From JABDII01 sp963815325 (GTDB taxonomy: Bacteria > Gemmatimonadota > Gemmatimonadetes > Gemmatimonadales > GWC2-71-9): a stretch of 64,000 bases of DNA. The position numbers and the translations under genes were made by a program. The notes below the pieces were generated by a model that was not told the origin of the DNA, made no database searches, and saw only the letters and a program-made list of their open reading frames with translations. The stretch covers positions 61,436-125,435 of the forward strand of contig CAWFGG010000006.1 of the NCBI GenBank assembly GCA_963815325.1, read 5' to 3'. Shown piece after piece: positions 51,872 through 60,543 of the stretch (position 1 is the stretch's first letter; the number at the start of each line of letters is the position of its first letter).

Positions 51872-53585
51872 ATGTCTTCCACGGGTGGCGCGACTCAGCA
51901 GATTCCGCGCCAGTTTCGGCCTCGTCTTTCGGGGTCGGAGCGTGCGGCGGCTGCGGCGATGGTGCCCCGGGCCTCAGTGGCCCAAGCCCAACCCTGGCGC
52001 ACATCCAGATCTCGCCGAGCGCCGCGGCACTCGAGCCAGGCCAGGTCACAGGGCTTCGTGGCAGCATGCCTAGGCACCGACGGGAAGCCCTTTCCCTGCC
52101 CGGCCCTCACCTGGGCCGTAGCCGGCGGGACCCGGCAGAGTGTTTCTGGGGCTGCCGACACCGCCGGAGTGTTCACGGCGGGTGGCGTCACAGGAACATT
52201 CACCCTCGAAGCCCGAACGCCCGAATTATCAAGCGCCGGCAACGGTGGTCATCCTGCCAGCCGGAAGTGGGCCCACGGTGACCGTGGTGCCGGGCGTGAC
52301 CTACCAGACCATGACGGGCTGGGAAGCAGTGGCGAAGATTGGCCAAGACGACCCGGAATTTTGTGACGCCGGGATCGTGGCCACGTATCGTGACGCAGCC
52401 GCCGACCGAGCCGTGGATGAGCTCGGACTCGATCGCTTGCGGCTGGAACTCAAGAGCGGCTCCGAGAACCCCCGCGACGGATTCGCGGAGCTGCTTGCCG
52501 GAACGATTGAAGGGAGTGAATGGCGCACGTTCCGTTTCGCCGCCGTCAACGACAACAGCGATCCCAGCAGCGTCAATGCCGCCGGGTATCACTTCACCGA
52601 AATCGACCACGCCATCGATAACGTGGTCACGCCCGTTCGCGACCGGCTCCTCGCCCGCGGCGAGGCCCTCTACATCAACCTGACCTACGTCGACTTCAGC
52701 GGGCAGGGCGCGGGGTCGTTGTTCCACAAGGATGCCCCCGCCGAATACGCCGAGCTGCTCCTCACCGCCTTCCAGCACATTCAGAGCCGTTACGGCTGGG
52801 TGCCGGATGCCGTGGAGATGGTCCTGGAGCCGGACAATGCCTCGTGGAGCGGGACCCAGATCGGCAGGGCGATGGTCGCCGCAGGCGACCGGTTAGCGGC
52901 GGCCGGATACCGGCCCGACTTCATCGCCCCCTCCAACACCAACATGGGCCGGGCGATCAGCTGGTTCGATGAGCTCGTCGCGGTGCCGCGCGCCACCCAG
53001 TATCTGACCGACCTCGCGTACCACCGGTACGGTGGCGTCAGCGATGCCAATCTCCAGGCCATCAACGCCCGTGCCGTGGCATTCGGTATCCGCACCAGCA
53101 TGCTGGAGCACATTGGGAGCGGGTATCAGGACCTCCACAAGGACCTCACGCTCGGGCGGAACTCGTCCTGGGAACAGTTCACCTTGGCGTGGTGCAACGG
53201 GAACAACGATAACGGGGCGCAGTACTTCCCGGTCGACATCAGCTCCCCGTCGGCGCCGGTCGTGCTGACCGGCAGTCGCACCAAGTTCCTGCAGCAGTAC
53301 TTCCGACATGTCCGCCTCGGCGCGGTACGGCATGAGGCCATCAGCTCCGCGACCAGTCTCGAACCGCTGGCGTTCCGGAATCCGGATGGGCGCTGGACGG
53401 TTGTGGTCATGGCCAACGCCGGGGAGGTCTTCTCGGTGGAGGGGTTGCCGGCCGGAACCTACGACCTGACCTACACCACGGCCGCCCAGTACCGGACCGC
53501 CCTGCCGCCGGCAACCATCAGCACCGGTCAGCCGGTGATCGCCAACATCCCCACGACCGGTGTCCTTACCGTCTCTGCTCGATGA
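51872..53585 (+). CDS. Secreted GH30-like glycoside hydrolase, first copy, frameshifted at the N terminus
   Basis: The catalytic part runs cleanly from about 52230 to the stop: VTYQTMTGWEAVAKIGQDDP (resembling the first strand of GH30-type barrels), RLRLELKSGSENPRDGF, VEMVLEPDN (candidate acid/base Glu) and SMLEHIGSGYQDLH (candidate nucleophile Glu). Upstream, three frames must be joined (near 51925, 52040, 52225) to give a lipoprotein-like signal (ASFGLVF-GVGAC), an Ig-like segment (IQISPSAAALEPGQVT, then LTWAVAGGTRQSVSG) and the linker. ATG at 51872 has AGGA upstream; GTG at 51885 is an alternative. Roughly 90% identical to the next gene by eye. Probably degrades or trims the locus polysaccharide outside the cell. 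Confidence 0.78.
52281..53560 (+). repeat. Tandem gene duplication, left copy
   Basis: This segment is nearly identical at DNA and protein level to 54333-55609; the offset is 2052 bases at the left and 2049 at the right, the difference being one codon (an extra Asn in the left copy near 53205). Synonymous differences are scattered, so the duplication is recent but not brand new. Confidence 0.9.
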
Positions 53586-53945
53586 CCACCAGCGGTATCT
53601 TCTTTGAGGGCCGATACGACACCGCGCTCTTCCGACCGCCAAGCATCGATCCAAAGCCAAGCGGCACCCCAGCCGGTCCGAAACCGGGAATTTCTCCACG
53701 AATTCGGGAATTTCGCACCGGCCCACCCTCAGGGGATTATTGGCAACCTCTTGTAAATCAAATACTTAGGCGTCTCGATGGAAGGTGGAACGATCCGTGC
53801 ACAGTCACCCAGCCAAAGGCCGCCCTGCCGTATGAGAACAGGGCCACTCTGCTACACACGCCAGGCGCTCCTCTGGGCTCTACCCTGGGCCAGGTGCGCC
53901 ACGCGTGCATCCAGTATGAACTCGTGCATAGGCGGACATGGACGA
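53586..53945. other. 360-base region between the two glycoside-hydrolase genes
   Basis: Non-coding spacer. It contains a short direct repeat of CGGGAATTTC (53684-53716 region), an AT-rich patch (53735-53770) and the sigma-54-like promoter at 53786-53801. The open frame of the second hydrolase extends into it (to 53778), but that part has no protein features and overlaps the promoter. Confidence 0.5.
53786..53801 (+). promoter_or_regulatory. Candidate sigma-54 promoter of the second glycoside-hydrolase gene
   Basis: TGGAACGATCCGTGCA matches 10 of 12 informative positions with exact GG-N10-GC spacing; it shares its TGGAACG -24 element with the site at 24264. It lies 144 bases before the chosen start at 53946. 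No equivalent was found upstream of the first hydrolase copy. Confidence 0.55.
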
Positions 53946-55631
53946 ATGAGATGTCGTTTTGGACCTGCAGGATTCTTGCACCGTCGCGCCCTCATTGCGG
54001 GAGCGGTCTTGGCTCTCGCCTGCTCACCGGGAGATGTGAGAGACGGTCTGGGCCCCAACGCACCTGATTTCTCTCTCAGCATAGCACCCAGCTCGATTTC
54101 CGTCGCGGCCGGCCAAAAACTCCAATTCACTACCACCGCCCAGGGGCAGAGCGGCGAAACCCTCACCGTCGCCGTCGTGTGGAGTGCCACCGGCGGGAGC
54201 ATCGATTCAGACGGGACCTATCAGGCCGGCTCGACTCCGGGGAATTTCCAGGTCGTGGCCTCGGCCTCGAGCGGCGAAGTGGCCGACACGGCGACGGTAG
54301 TCATCGTTCCGGCCGGGAGTGGCCCCGTCGTGACCGTGGTGCCGGGCGTGACCTACCAGACCATGACGGGCTGGGAAGCAGTGGCGAACATCGGCCAAGA
54401 CGATCCGGGGGTATGCAGCCCAACACTCATTGCAAATTACCGTGATCTCGTCGCCGACCGGGCCGTGGATGAGCTCGGACTCAATCGCCTGCGGCTGGAG
54501 CTCAAGAGCGGTTCTGAGAATCCCCGCGACGGATTCGCGGAGCTGCTCGCCGGGACCATTGAACGGAGTGAGTGGCGCACGTTCCGCTTTGCCGCCGTCA
54601 ACGACAACGGCGATCCCAACAGCGTCAATGCCGCCGGGTATCACTTCACCGAAATCGACCACACCATCGACAACGTGGTCACCCCCATTCGCGACCGGCT
54701 CCTCGCCCGCGGCGAGGCCCTCTACGTCAACCTGACCTACGTCGACTTCAGCGGGCAGGGTGCGGGCACGCTGTCCCACAAGAATGCCCCGGCCGAATAC
54801 GCCGAGCTGCTCCACACGGCCTTCCAACACATTCAGAGCCGCTATGGCTGGGTCCCGGATGCGGTGGAGATGGTGCTGGAGCCGGACAATGCCGCGTGGA
54901 GTGGGACCCAGATCGGCACCGCCATGGTCGCCGCGGGTGACCGGCTGGCGGCCGCCGGGTTCCGGCCCGATTTCATCGCCCCCTCCAACACCAACATGGG
55001 CCGGGCGATTAGTTGGTTCGACGAGCTTGTCGCGGTACCGCGCGCCACCCAGTATCTGACCGACCTCGCCTATCACCGCTACGGCGGCGTCAGCGATGCC
55101 AATCTCCAGGCCCTCAATGCCCGCGCCGTCAATTTCGGCATCCGCACCAGCATGCTGGAGCATGTTGGGAGCGGGTATCAGGATCTGCACACGGATCTCA
55201 CCCTCGGGCGGAACTCGTCCTGGGAGCAGTTCTATCTGGCATGGTGCGGCGACAACGACAATGGGGCGCAATACTTCCCGGTCGACGTCAGCTCCCCGTC
55301 GGCGCCGGTCGTGCTGACCGGCAGTCGCACCAAGTTCCTGCAGCAGTACTTCCGCCATGTCCGCCTCGGCGCGGTCCGGCACGAGGCCGTCAGCACCGTG
55401 GCCAGTCTCGAACCGCTGGCGTTCCGGAATCCGGATGGGCGCTGGACGGTGGTGGTCAAGGCCAACGCCGGGGGGGTCTTCTCGGTGGAGGGATTGCCGG
55501 CCGGGACCTACGACCTGACGTATACCACGGCCGCCCAGTACCGGACCGCGCTGCCGGCGGCGACCATCAGCGCCGGTCAGCCGGTGATTGCCACCATCCC
55601 CGCCAGCGGCGTCCTGACGATCGCACAGTAG
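53946..55631 (+). CDS. Secreted GH30-like glycoside hydrolase lipoprotein, second copy
   Basis: Intact 561-residue protein from Met at 53946, chosen because a lipoprotein signal follows (FLHRRALIAGAVLALAC, lipobox Cys26) and the sigma-54-like promoter lies upstream. An Ig/BIG2-like domain spans about 40-120 (SLSIAPSSISVAAGQKLQFT, WSATGGSIDSDGTY). The catalytic domain starts YQTMTGWEAVANIGQDDP, with RLRLELKSGSENPRDGF, EMVLEPDNAAW (Glu312, candidate acid/base) and SMLEHVGSGYQDLH (Glu405, candidate nucleophile), then a C-terminal beta domain. The layout suggests clan GH-A, GH30-like; the exact family and substrate are unknown. It probably acts at the outer membrane on the polymer made by this locus. 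Confidence 0.82.
   Translation: MRCRFGPAGFLHRRALIAGAVLALACSPGDVRDGLGPNAPDFSLSIAPSSISVAAGQKLQFTTTAQGQSGETLTVAVVWSATGGSIDSDGTYQAGSTPGNFQVVASASSGEVADTATVVIVPAGSGPVVTVVPGVTYQTMTGWEAVANIGQDDPGVCSPTLIANYRDLVADRAVDELGLNRLRLELKSGSENPRDGFAELLAGTIERSEWRTFRFAAVNDNGDPNSVNAAGYHFTEIDHTIDNVVTPIRDRLLARGEALYVNLTYVDFSGQGAGTLSHKNAPAEYAELLHTAFQHIQSRYGWVPDAVEMVLEPDNAAWSGTQIGTAMVAAGDRLAAAGFRPDFIAPSNTNMGRAISWFDELVAVPRATQYLTDLAYHRYGGVSDANLQALNARAVNFGIRTSMLEHVGSGYQDLHTDLTLGRNSSWEQFYLAWCGDNDNGAQYFPVDVSSPSAPVVLTGSRTKFLQQYFRHVRLGAVRHEAVSTVASLEPLAFRNPDGRWTVVVKANAGGVFSVEGLPAGTYDLTYTTAAQYRTALPAATISAGQPVIATIPASGVLTIAQ
54333..55609 (+). repeat. Tandem gene duplication, right copy
   Basis: Right-hand copy of the segment at 52281-53560. 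The proteins differ at only a few tens of positions over about 425 residues, whereas the N-terminal Ig-like and signal regions of the two genes are not similar, so the duplication boundary or later exchange lies near the start of the catalytic domain. Confidence 0.9.
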
Positions 55632-55653
55632 AGGGTTGGCGTTGTGATGTCGG

Positions 55654-55685
55654 GGAGCAGCCGGACACCTAGGTCCGCCTGCTCC
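55654..55685. terminator. Hairpin between convergent genes
   Basis: Thirteen-base arms (55654-55666 and 55673-55685) pair with one mismatch around a 6-base loop. The hairpin lies between the hydrolase stop (55631) and the stop of the leftward small membrane protein gene (55694), so it may terminate both. No long T-run follows. Confidence 0.6.
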
Positions 55686-55693
55686 GTGCTCTG

Positions 55694-55987
55694 TTAGGTG
55701 GCCGCCAGGCGGTTGTAGACTACCCCGACGAGGCGACCCAAGGCATACCCGACAACGAAGGCGTACACAAACCCAATGAGACTGCCGAGGAAGGTTACGC
55801 GAAATCCGGGGAAGAACACGGCCAACAGCTGAAGGTGACGGCCAACGGCGGGACCTCCTCTCAGCACCAGCACATTGGTAGCGATGAAGAGGCCGCCTCC
55901 CAGGAGCAGCCCGAAGGCAATCCCCCAGGCCCGAGCATTCAACCGCAGCATCGCTTGTCTCAGGGCTTCTTCTTCAGTCTTTTCCAT
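55694..55987 (-). CDS. Small membrane protein, paralogue of its upstream neighbour
   Basis: Protein of 97 residues from Met at 55987 (frame open to 56014). Short acidic N terminus (EKTEEEALRQ), a helix GIAFGLLLGGGLFIATNVLV, a loop with LLAVFFPGFRVT, and a second Gly-rich helix GSLIGFVYAFVVGYALG. It has the same order of helices and the same G-x-x-x-G spacing as the protein encoded at 56021-56395, so the two are tandem paralogues. Function unknown; last gene of the leftward glycosyltransferase operon. Confidence 0.75.
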   Translation of the reverse strand: MEKTEEEALRQAMLRLNARAWGIAFGLLLGGGLFIATNVLVLRGGPAVGRHLQLLAVFFPGFRVTFLGSLIGFVYAFVVGYALGRLVGVVYNRLAAT

Positions 55988-56020
55988 CGTGCACCGTCCG
56001 CATCTCGAGGTCACCCACCG

Positions 56021-56395
56021 TCAGATATGATCCAGGAAGTCGCGGCTCTGAGCCAACTCGGATCGTGTCCGGACAAAGAAGATCAACACGCCGATCGTAA
56101 CGTTACGACAGAACGCGAAAAACCATCCCGCAACGAACCCCGCGAGGAACCCCCAAACGAGCCCCACGAACGCACCGCCCCAGGACACGGTATAGCCGGC
56201 GAAATACTGTCGCAGGAGGCCGAGGTCGAACCCTGGGTGGGGGTCCCGCAACAGGTAGATGGCGGTCGCCGAAAACACGACGAGCCCCGCGGCGCATCCG
56301 ATCGCGATTCCGAACGCGCGCTTGTGGAGCGGAGCGAAGGCAAATGTCAGCTGGGTAAGCGATTCGTCTCGGCCACGGCCGACCGCGTTTGACAT
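56021..56395 (-). CDS. Small membrane protein, paralogue of its downstream neighbour
   Basis: Protein of 124 residues. The start at 56395 overlaps the GT2 stop by one base (TGATG), preferred over the frame's extension to 56488, which lies inside the GT2 gene. Helices: AFGIAIGCAAGLVVFSATAI and GGAFVGLVWGFLAGFVAGWF, with the loop LLRQYFAGYTVSW between them, matching the helix-loop-helix plan of the next protein. The C-terminal tail is short and charged. The pair may form a hetero-oligomeric membrane complex linked to the polysaccharide enzymes; this is inference. Confidence 0.75.
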   Translation of the reverse strand: MSNAVGRGRDESLTQLTFAFAPLHKRAFGIAIGCAAGLVVFSATAIYLLRDPHPGFDLGLLRQYFAGYTVSWGGAFVGLVWGFLAGFVAGWFFAFCRNVTIGVLIFFVRTRSELAQSRDFLDHI

Positions 56396-57549
56396 CAGGA
56401 CTCTCCTCCGAGGTCCGACGGCTCTTGCGTGCTCGATCGGGCCCCATCCCATGGGCGATCTGAGGATCTTCGTGGAACCGGCGGCCAACTCTGGAGCCCC
56501 ACTTCGGAGAACGCCTCGACCGCGACCGCAGGCTGAGGTTCACCGACCGCGTGATGCACCAACCATCCCCACCCCACGGCAATACCGTTGAGGAAGTAGT
56601 AGATCAAGTGCAAGGGAATCGCCCGGACGGCAAACCAAAAGCCGCGTTCCCGCCGGAAGAACTCATACAAGTGCCGGTTGAACCACAGCACCGGTAGCCC
56701 ACATGCGACGCTGAGAAGAAGCCACCGCGCATCCCGGAAGCCCAGCGCAACGATCGCAAACAGGGCTGCGGTCCACACCAGCACCGTATTGACCCGCTCG
56801 ATCAAGCGGAGATTGAGCGATTGCGATTTCGATACGATGCCGCGTTGGATGAGGAGCCGGGTCCACGGCACGCCACGATCCCTGAGATCGGTCGTGAGCA
56901 TGTTGCGGAGCGTCCAATGCTTCAGATGGGTGGCCTGAATCTCGGGAGCCAGGGTGATACGGTGCCCGAGTTCTTTGAGCCGGTGGCCGAGTTCGATATC
57001 CTCGATTTGCGGGCGCGAGAAATGCCATTCGTCGTACATCCCGGCCTCGAGGAACACGTCCCGCCGGATCGCTCCACATCCTGCCCAGAATGTCTCCGCC
57101 TCTCCCCCATTCTGTTGGTGGACCCAGTGGTGGAGAAGATTCCGGTATTGGGAGACCAGCCCGGGAGCCGGCGGCGCCGCATCGTAGGACCCAAAGACAG
57201 CGCTGAAGCCGGGATTCTCGGCGAAGACACTCGCAAATCGTCGCAGGGTTTCGCGATGCACGCATACGTCTGCATCGATGAAGACAACGACATCCCCCCG
57301 CGCCGCTTCCACACCCCTGTTCCGGGCATAGGAGGGCCCCTGCGGTTTGCGCCCCAGCGTGACCACGGTATCCGCATAGCGTGCCGCAACCGCCGCCGTA
57401 CCGTCCGTGCTGGCATCATCCACCACGATGAGTTCCCAGTCATCCCGAGGCAAGTCACTTTCGACCAAGGCACCGAGCGACTTCGGGAGGACTACCGCTC
57501 CTTGGTGCACCGGCACGATGACCGAGAGACGGAATGGAAGTGCCGTCAT
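56395..57549 (-). CDS. GT2 glycosyltransferase with C-terminal membrane region
   Basis: Glycosyltransferase of 384 residues: LSVIVPVHQGAVVLPKSLGA, LIVVDDASTDGTAAVA, GPSYARNRGVEAARGDVVVF, the DAD motif in FIDADVCVH, and the acceptor-side AGCGAIRRDVFLEAGMYDE and PQIEDIELGHRLKELGH (ED motif of inverting GT2 enzymes). Three hydrophobic segments follow (about 250-345), then a Pro/Ser-rich tail. Met at 57549 overlaps the deacetylase stop as ATGA. The long fused frame reaching 58296 arises only because of a frameshift in the deacetylase gene. Confidence 0.92.
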   Translation of the reverse strand: MTALPFRLSVIVPVHQGAVVLPKSLGALVESDLPRDDWELIVVDDASTDGTAAVAARYADTVVTLGRKPQGPSYARNRGVEAARGDVVVFIDADVCVHRETLRRFASVFAENPGFSAVFGSYDAAPPAPGLVSQYRNLLHHWVHQQNGGEAETFWAGCGAIRRDVFLEAGMYDEWHFSRPQIEDIELGHRLKELGHRITLAPEIQATHLKHWTLRNMLTTDLRDRGVPWTRLLIQRGIVSKSQSLNLRLIERVNTVLVWTAALFAIVALGFRDARWLLLSVACGLPVLWFNRHLYEFFRRERGFWFAVRAIPLHLIYYFLNGIAVGWGWLVHHAVGEPQPAVAVEAFSEVGLQSWPPVPRRSSDRPWDGARSSTQEPSDLGGES

Positions 57550-58296
57550 CGTCCAATCCCCGCCTGGCTCAAGGCTCCCTTCAAACGCCGAGCCGCGCGG
57601 CGGGTCCAGAGCCGGCGGCGAAATGCGGGAGTACCCCATCCCGGCAAGCCAGGCTCGTGACGGAAGTAGTACATATCCACCCGCGGCAGCCGCGCGCGAT
57701 CTTCGTTGGATTGCAGCGCACGGTGCTCCGTCGTGCAGCCCAGTCGGAACAAGCGCCCCACGACCTCGGCGGAGCCGCGGTCCACGGCTCCGTAGGGGTA
57801 GGCAAACGTGGTCGGCGTGTGCCCCGTATGTGCGCGGATGGCCTCGCGACACCCTTCGACTTCTTCCTCGATCTCCTGGGGCGAGAGGTCGGGGAGCCGT
57901 CGGTGGGTGTGCGTATGCACCCCAAGGGACACGCCCCTGCTCCGCCAATCGACCGAGAGCATCCCAATCCAACAGCGGAAGTGTCGGAATGCCTGGTTGG
58001 GATTTGCCGCCCCAGGCGTTGGTGCCACCCACGTGTCCGCTCACGACGAACACCGTTGCCGGGAAGTCCCGCGCGGCGAGAAGCGGAGCCGCAACGCTCT
58101 GGAAATTCTCGAACCCGTCATCGAACGTGAGGGCCACCGCATCCGTGGCAGGCGGCAGGTCGAGCAAGGCGTCGAGGGCCACGACCTGGACGGGCCCGGT
58201 GGCCAGCCATTCCACGTGCCGGCTGAAGGCGCCGGCATCCACCGAAATGGGGGACCCGGACGGGTCAATTGAGTGATAGGTCAGGATGGCTCGCAT
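57546..58296 (-). CDS. Polysaccharide deacetylase (NodB/CE4), frameshifted
   Basis: Predicted CE4 polysaccharide deacetylase of about 250 residues removing N- or O-acetyl groups. First frame (from 58296): RAILTYHSIDPSG and VALTFDDGFENF (catalytic Asp pair). Second frame, after a break near 57945: VSLGVHTHTHRRLPDLS (metal-binding His-x-x-x-His), TPTTFAYPYGAVD, and LFRLGCTTEHRAL. The frames join at LAEQG/VSLG, so one base is probably wrong. The stop overlaps the GT2 start (ATGA). Catalytic motifs are complete once joined. Confidence 0.87.
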
Positions 58297-58304
58297 GTCG
58301 TTCG

Positions 58305-59280
58305 TCAGGTCGCGGCCAGGCGCGAGCGCTCGTAGACGATGACGTCGCGAACGATGTCTTCCAGTGGCGTACGAGGCCGAAATCCGATCATCCGCTCCAA
58401 CTTGCTCACATCGGGAACGCGCCGCTGCATGTCCTCGAAGCCCTCCGCGTAGGCCTCGGTGTACGGCACCAGCACGATGTCGGACTTGGTCCCGGTCAGT
58501 TCCCGAACCAGCTCTGCCAGCCGGAGCATGCTGACCTCTTCATCGCTTCCCAACATTGACGACCTGGCCAATGGCTGCCGGAGTTTCGACCAGGGCCAAC
58601 ACCGCCTTCACGACATCGCGCACATGACTGAAGCAGCGCGATTGCTCGCCCGTGCCGTACACGGTCAATGGCTCGCCGCGGAGCGCCTGGGCCACGAGCG
58701 TCGGGAGCACCATGCCATAGCGTCCGGTCTGGCGCGGGCCCACCGTATTGAAGAAGCGCGGGATGATGACCGGCACCCCCTTCTCCCGCCAGTACGCCAG
58801 CGCGAGCCACTCGTCCAAGGCCTTGGAGCAGGCGTAGGCCCAGCGCGAGTTGGCGGTGGGGCCAAGCCGCAGGTCGTCGTCCTCGCTGAACGGAATCTTG
58901 ATGCCCTTGCCGTAGACTTCCGAGGTCGAGGCAATGACGGTGAGCTTCTGCTTCCGCGCCGCCGCGTTCAGGACCACTTCCGTTCCACGGACGTTGGTCT
59001 CGATGGTGCGGACCGGCTGCTCCACGATGAGCTTCACCCCGACCGCCGCGGCCAGGTGTACCGTCACGTCGCAGCGGTCCACCAATTCCGTGACCAGCGG
59101 CGCGTCGGTGGCGGAGCCGATGCGGTGCTCGAATCCCTGGCGGCCCATGAGGTGTTCGATATTCCCCATGCGGCCGGTTGAGAGGTCATCCAGCATCAAC
59201 ACCGCATCGCCGCGATCGAGCAATGCTTCCGCCAAGTGGGAGCCGATGAACCCGGCACCTCCGGTAATGAACACCTTCAT
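58305..59280 (-). CDS. NAD-dependent nucleotide-sugar epimerase/dehydratase, frameshifted near the 3' end
   Basis: Extended SDR of about 324 residues. VFITGGAGFIGSHLAEALL binds NAD; MLDDLSTGRMGNIEHL, TVHLAAAVGVKLIVE, VIASTSEVYGKG, and WAYACSKALDEW (catalytic Tyr/Lys) follow, with FFNTVGPRQTGRYGMVLP in the substrate half. This is the GalE/UDP-glucuronate-decarboxylase-like group. The first frame stops at VNVGKR (58540); the rest (SDEEVSMLRLAELVRELTG to the stop at 58305) follows in another frame. The junction GGGAAGC near 58550-58557 appears to contain one extra base. Probably makes or epimerises a UDP-sugar for the neighbouring glycosyltransferases. Confidence 0.9.
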
Positions 59281-60543
59281 GCCACCTCCACCGGCGCCAG
59301 GGACGCAATGATATCGTGCCGCTGGCGTCGCTCAGCCGCCCGTCTCACGATGTCGAGATATCGAGGCATGACCGCCTCTTCCGACCAGTACGACTCAAAC
59401 GCCCGGCGGCCGGCACGGGCCAACCGGTCACGATACTCTCGGTCCTCCTGCATGCGCCGCATGGCGTCGAGGAGCTGCGCTTGCGTCTCGAACAACTCGC
59501 CCCCGCCCGCCTGTTCGACGATTTCCGGAAACGGACCCAGCCGCCGAGCCAGGACCGGCGTGGTATGCCGAAATGCCTCAATCAGGATGATACCGAACGT
59601 CTCAAAGCAAACCGACGGAACGATCAGCGCCACGGCATGCGCATAGTAGGATCGTAACGTATCCATGGGTATCCGGCCCAGGAAACGGACACGGTCGATG
59701 CCGGCGGCCTGAGCGCGCAGGGTCTCTGCGTACTCCCCGTCCCCGGCGACGAGGAGGTCCGCGCCCGGGTAGTCGCGAAAGAGCGGGATCACGTCATCGA
59801 GCCCCTTGATCTTCTCGAGCCGGCCCACGAACAGAAAATACGGCCTCGGATGCGGCGGAGCCCCGCTCTGGGGCCGCTCGCGGCCCATCGTCGGGCAGGA
59901 AATAGGGCAGCACTTCCATGTCCCTCGGGAAGCCGAACTCCTGGTGTTTGCGTCGGCTGAATTCGCTCATGGCAATGAACGCGTCGACGTTGTCGAGTTG
60001 CCGCTCGAGGTACCCGGTGTAGCGCCAGGCCTGCGGTGGACGCCGATAGTGAAGCACACACCGAAGGCACTCCCGCCCGGTGCAGAGCTCGCGGCCGTGG
60101 CGCCAGAGTACATGGCTCGGACATACCAGCCAGTGCTCATGGGCCATGTAGAGGCGAACCGATCGCTCGCCGTATGAGAGCAACCCGGGGCCGCCCACCA
60201 GCGAGATGTTATGAAAGTTTACGACGTCGAATCGTCCGTCGTCGAGGATTCGGCGAATTCGACGCCCGTTGAGCACCGGACGCCCAAACTGCTGGGTGAG
60301 CAAGGACGAGAGTGGGCCGGCGCCGCTCCGAAGCGGAATGGTGGCAACCCCGTCCGCCTCAGGCTCAGTGCCAGCCGGCTGAGTGCTGGACAGGGTCGCA
60401 TGCGCATCGACATCATGCACCACCGTCACCTCATGCCCCCGGGCAACGAGACCGCGCGCAAATCGCTGAATCCCGATCGCGTCCCCACCGAAATGGTACG
60501 GCGGGTAGAAGGTGGTCAGGAAGCAAAACCGAAGCGGCTTCAT
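59277..60543 (-). CDS. GT4 family glycosyltransferase, frameshifted
   Basis: GT-B fold enzyme of about 420 residues. N-terminal part (from 60543): RFCFLTTFYPPYHFGGDAIG (glycine-rich loop), VVNFHNISLVGGPGLLSYG, and HEHWLVCPSHVLWRHGRELC. After a break near 59870-59890: YFLFVGRLEKIKGLDDVIPL, DLLVAGDGEYAETLR, and the EX7E region VPSVCFETFGIILIEAFRH, the hallmark of retaining GT4 enzymes. ATGA overlaps link it to the GT4 gene upstream and the epimerase downstream. Confidence 0.9.

Noticed and set aside
53741..53755. TGGCAACCTCTTGTA as a sigma-54 promoter before the second hydrolase
   Set aside because: The GG to TG spacing is one base short and the -12 element lacks the C; the site at 53786 is far better.
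56395..58296. A single fused polysaccharide deacetylase-glycosyltransferase protein
   Set aside because: The long frame passes through out-of-frame sequence between 57945 and 57549; the real deacetylase continues in another frame with its HxxxH motif and stops at 57546, overlapping a proper GT2 start.
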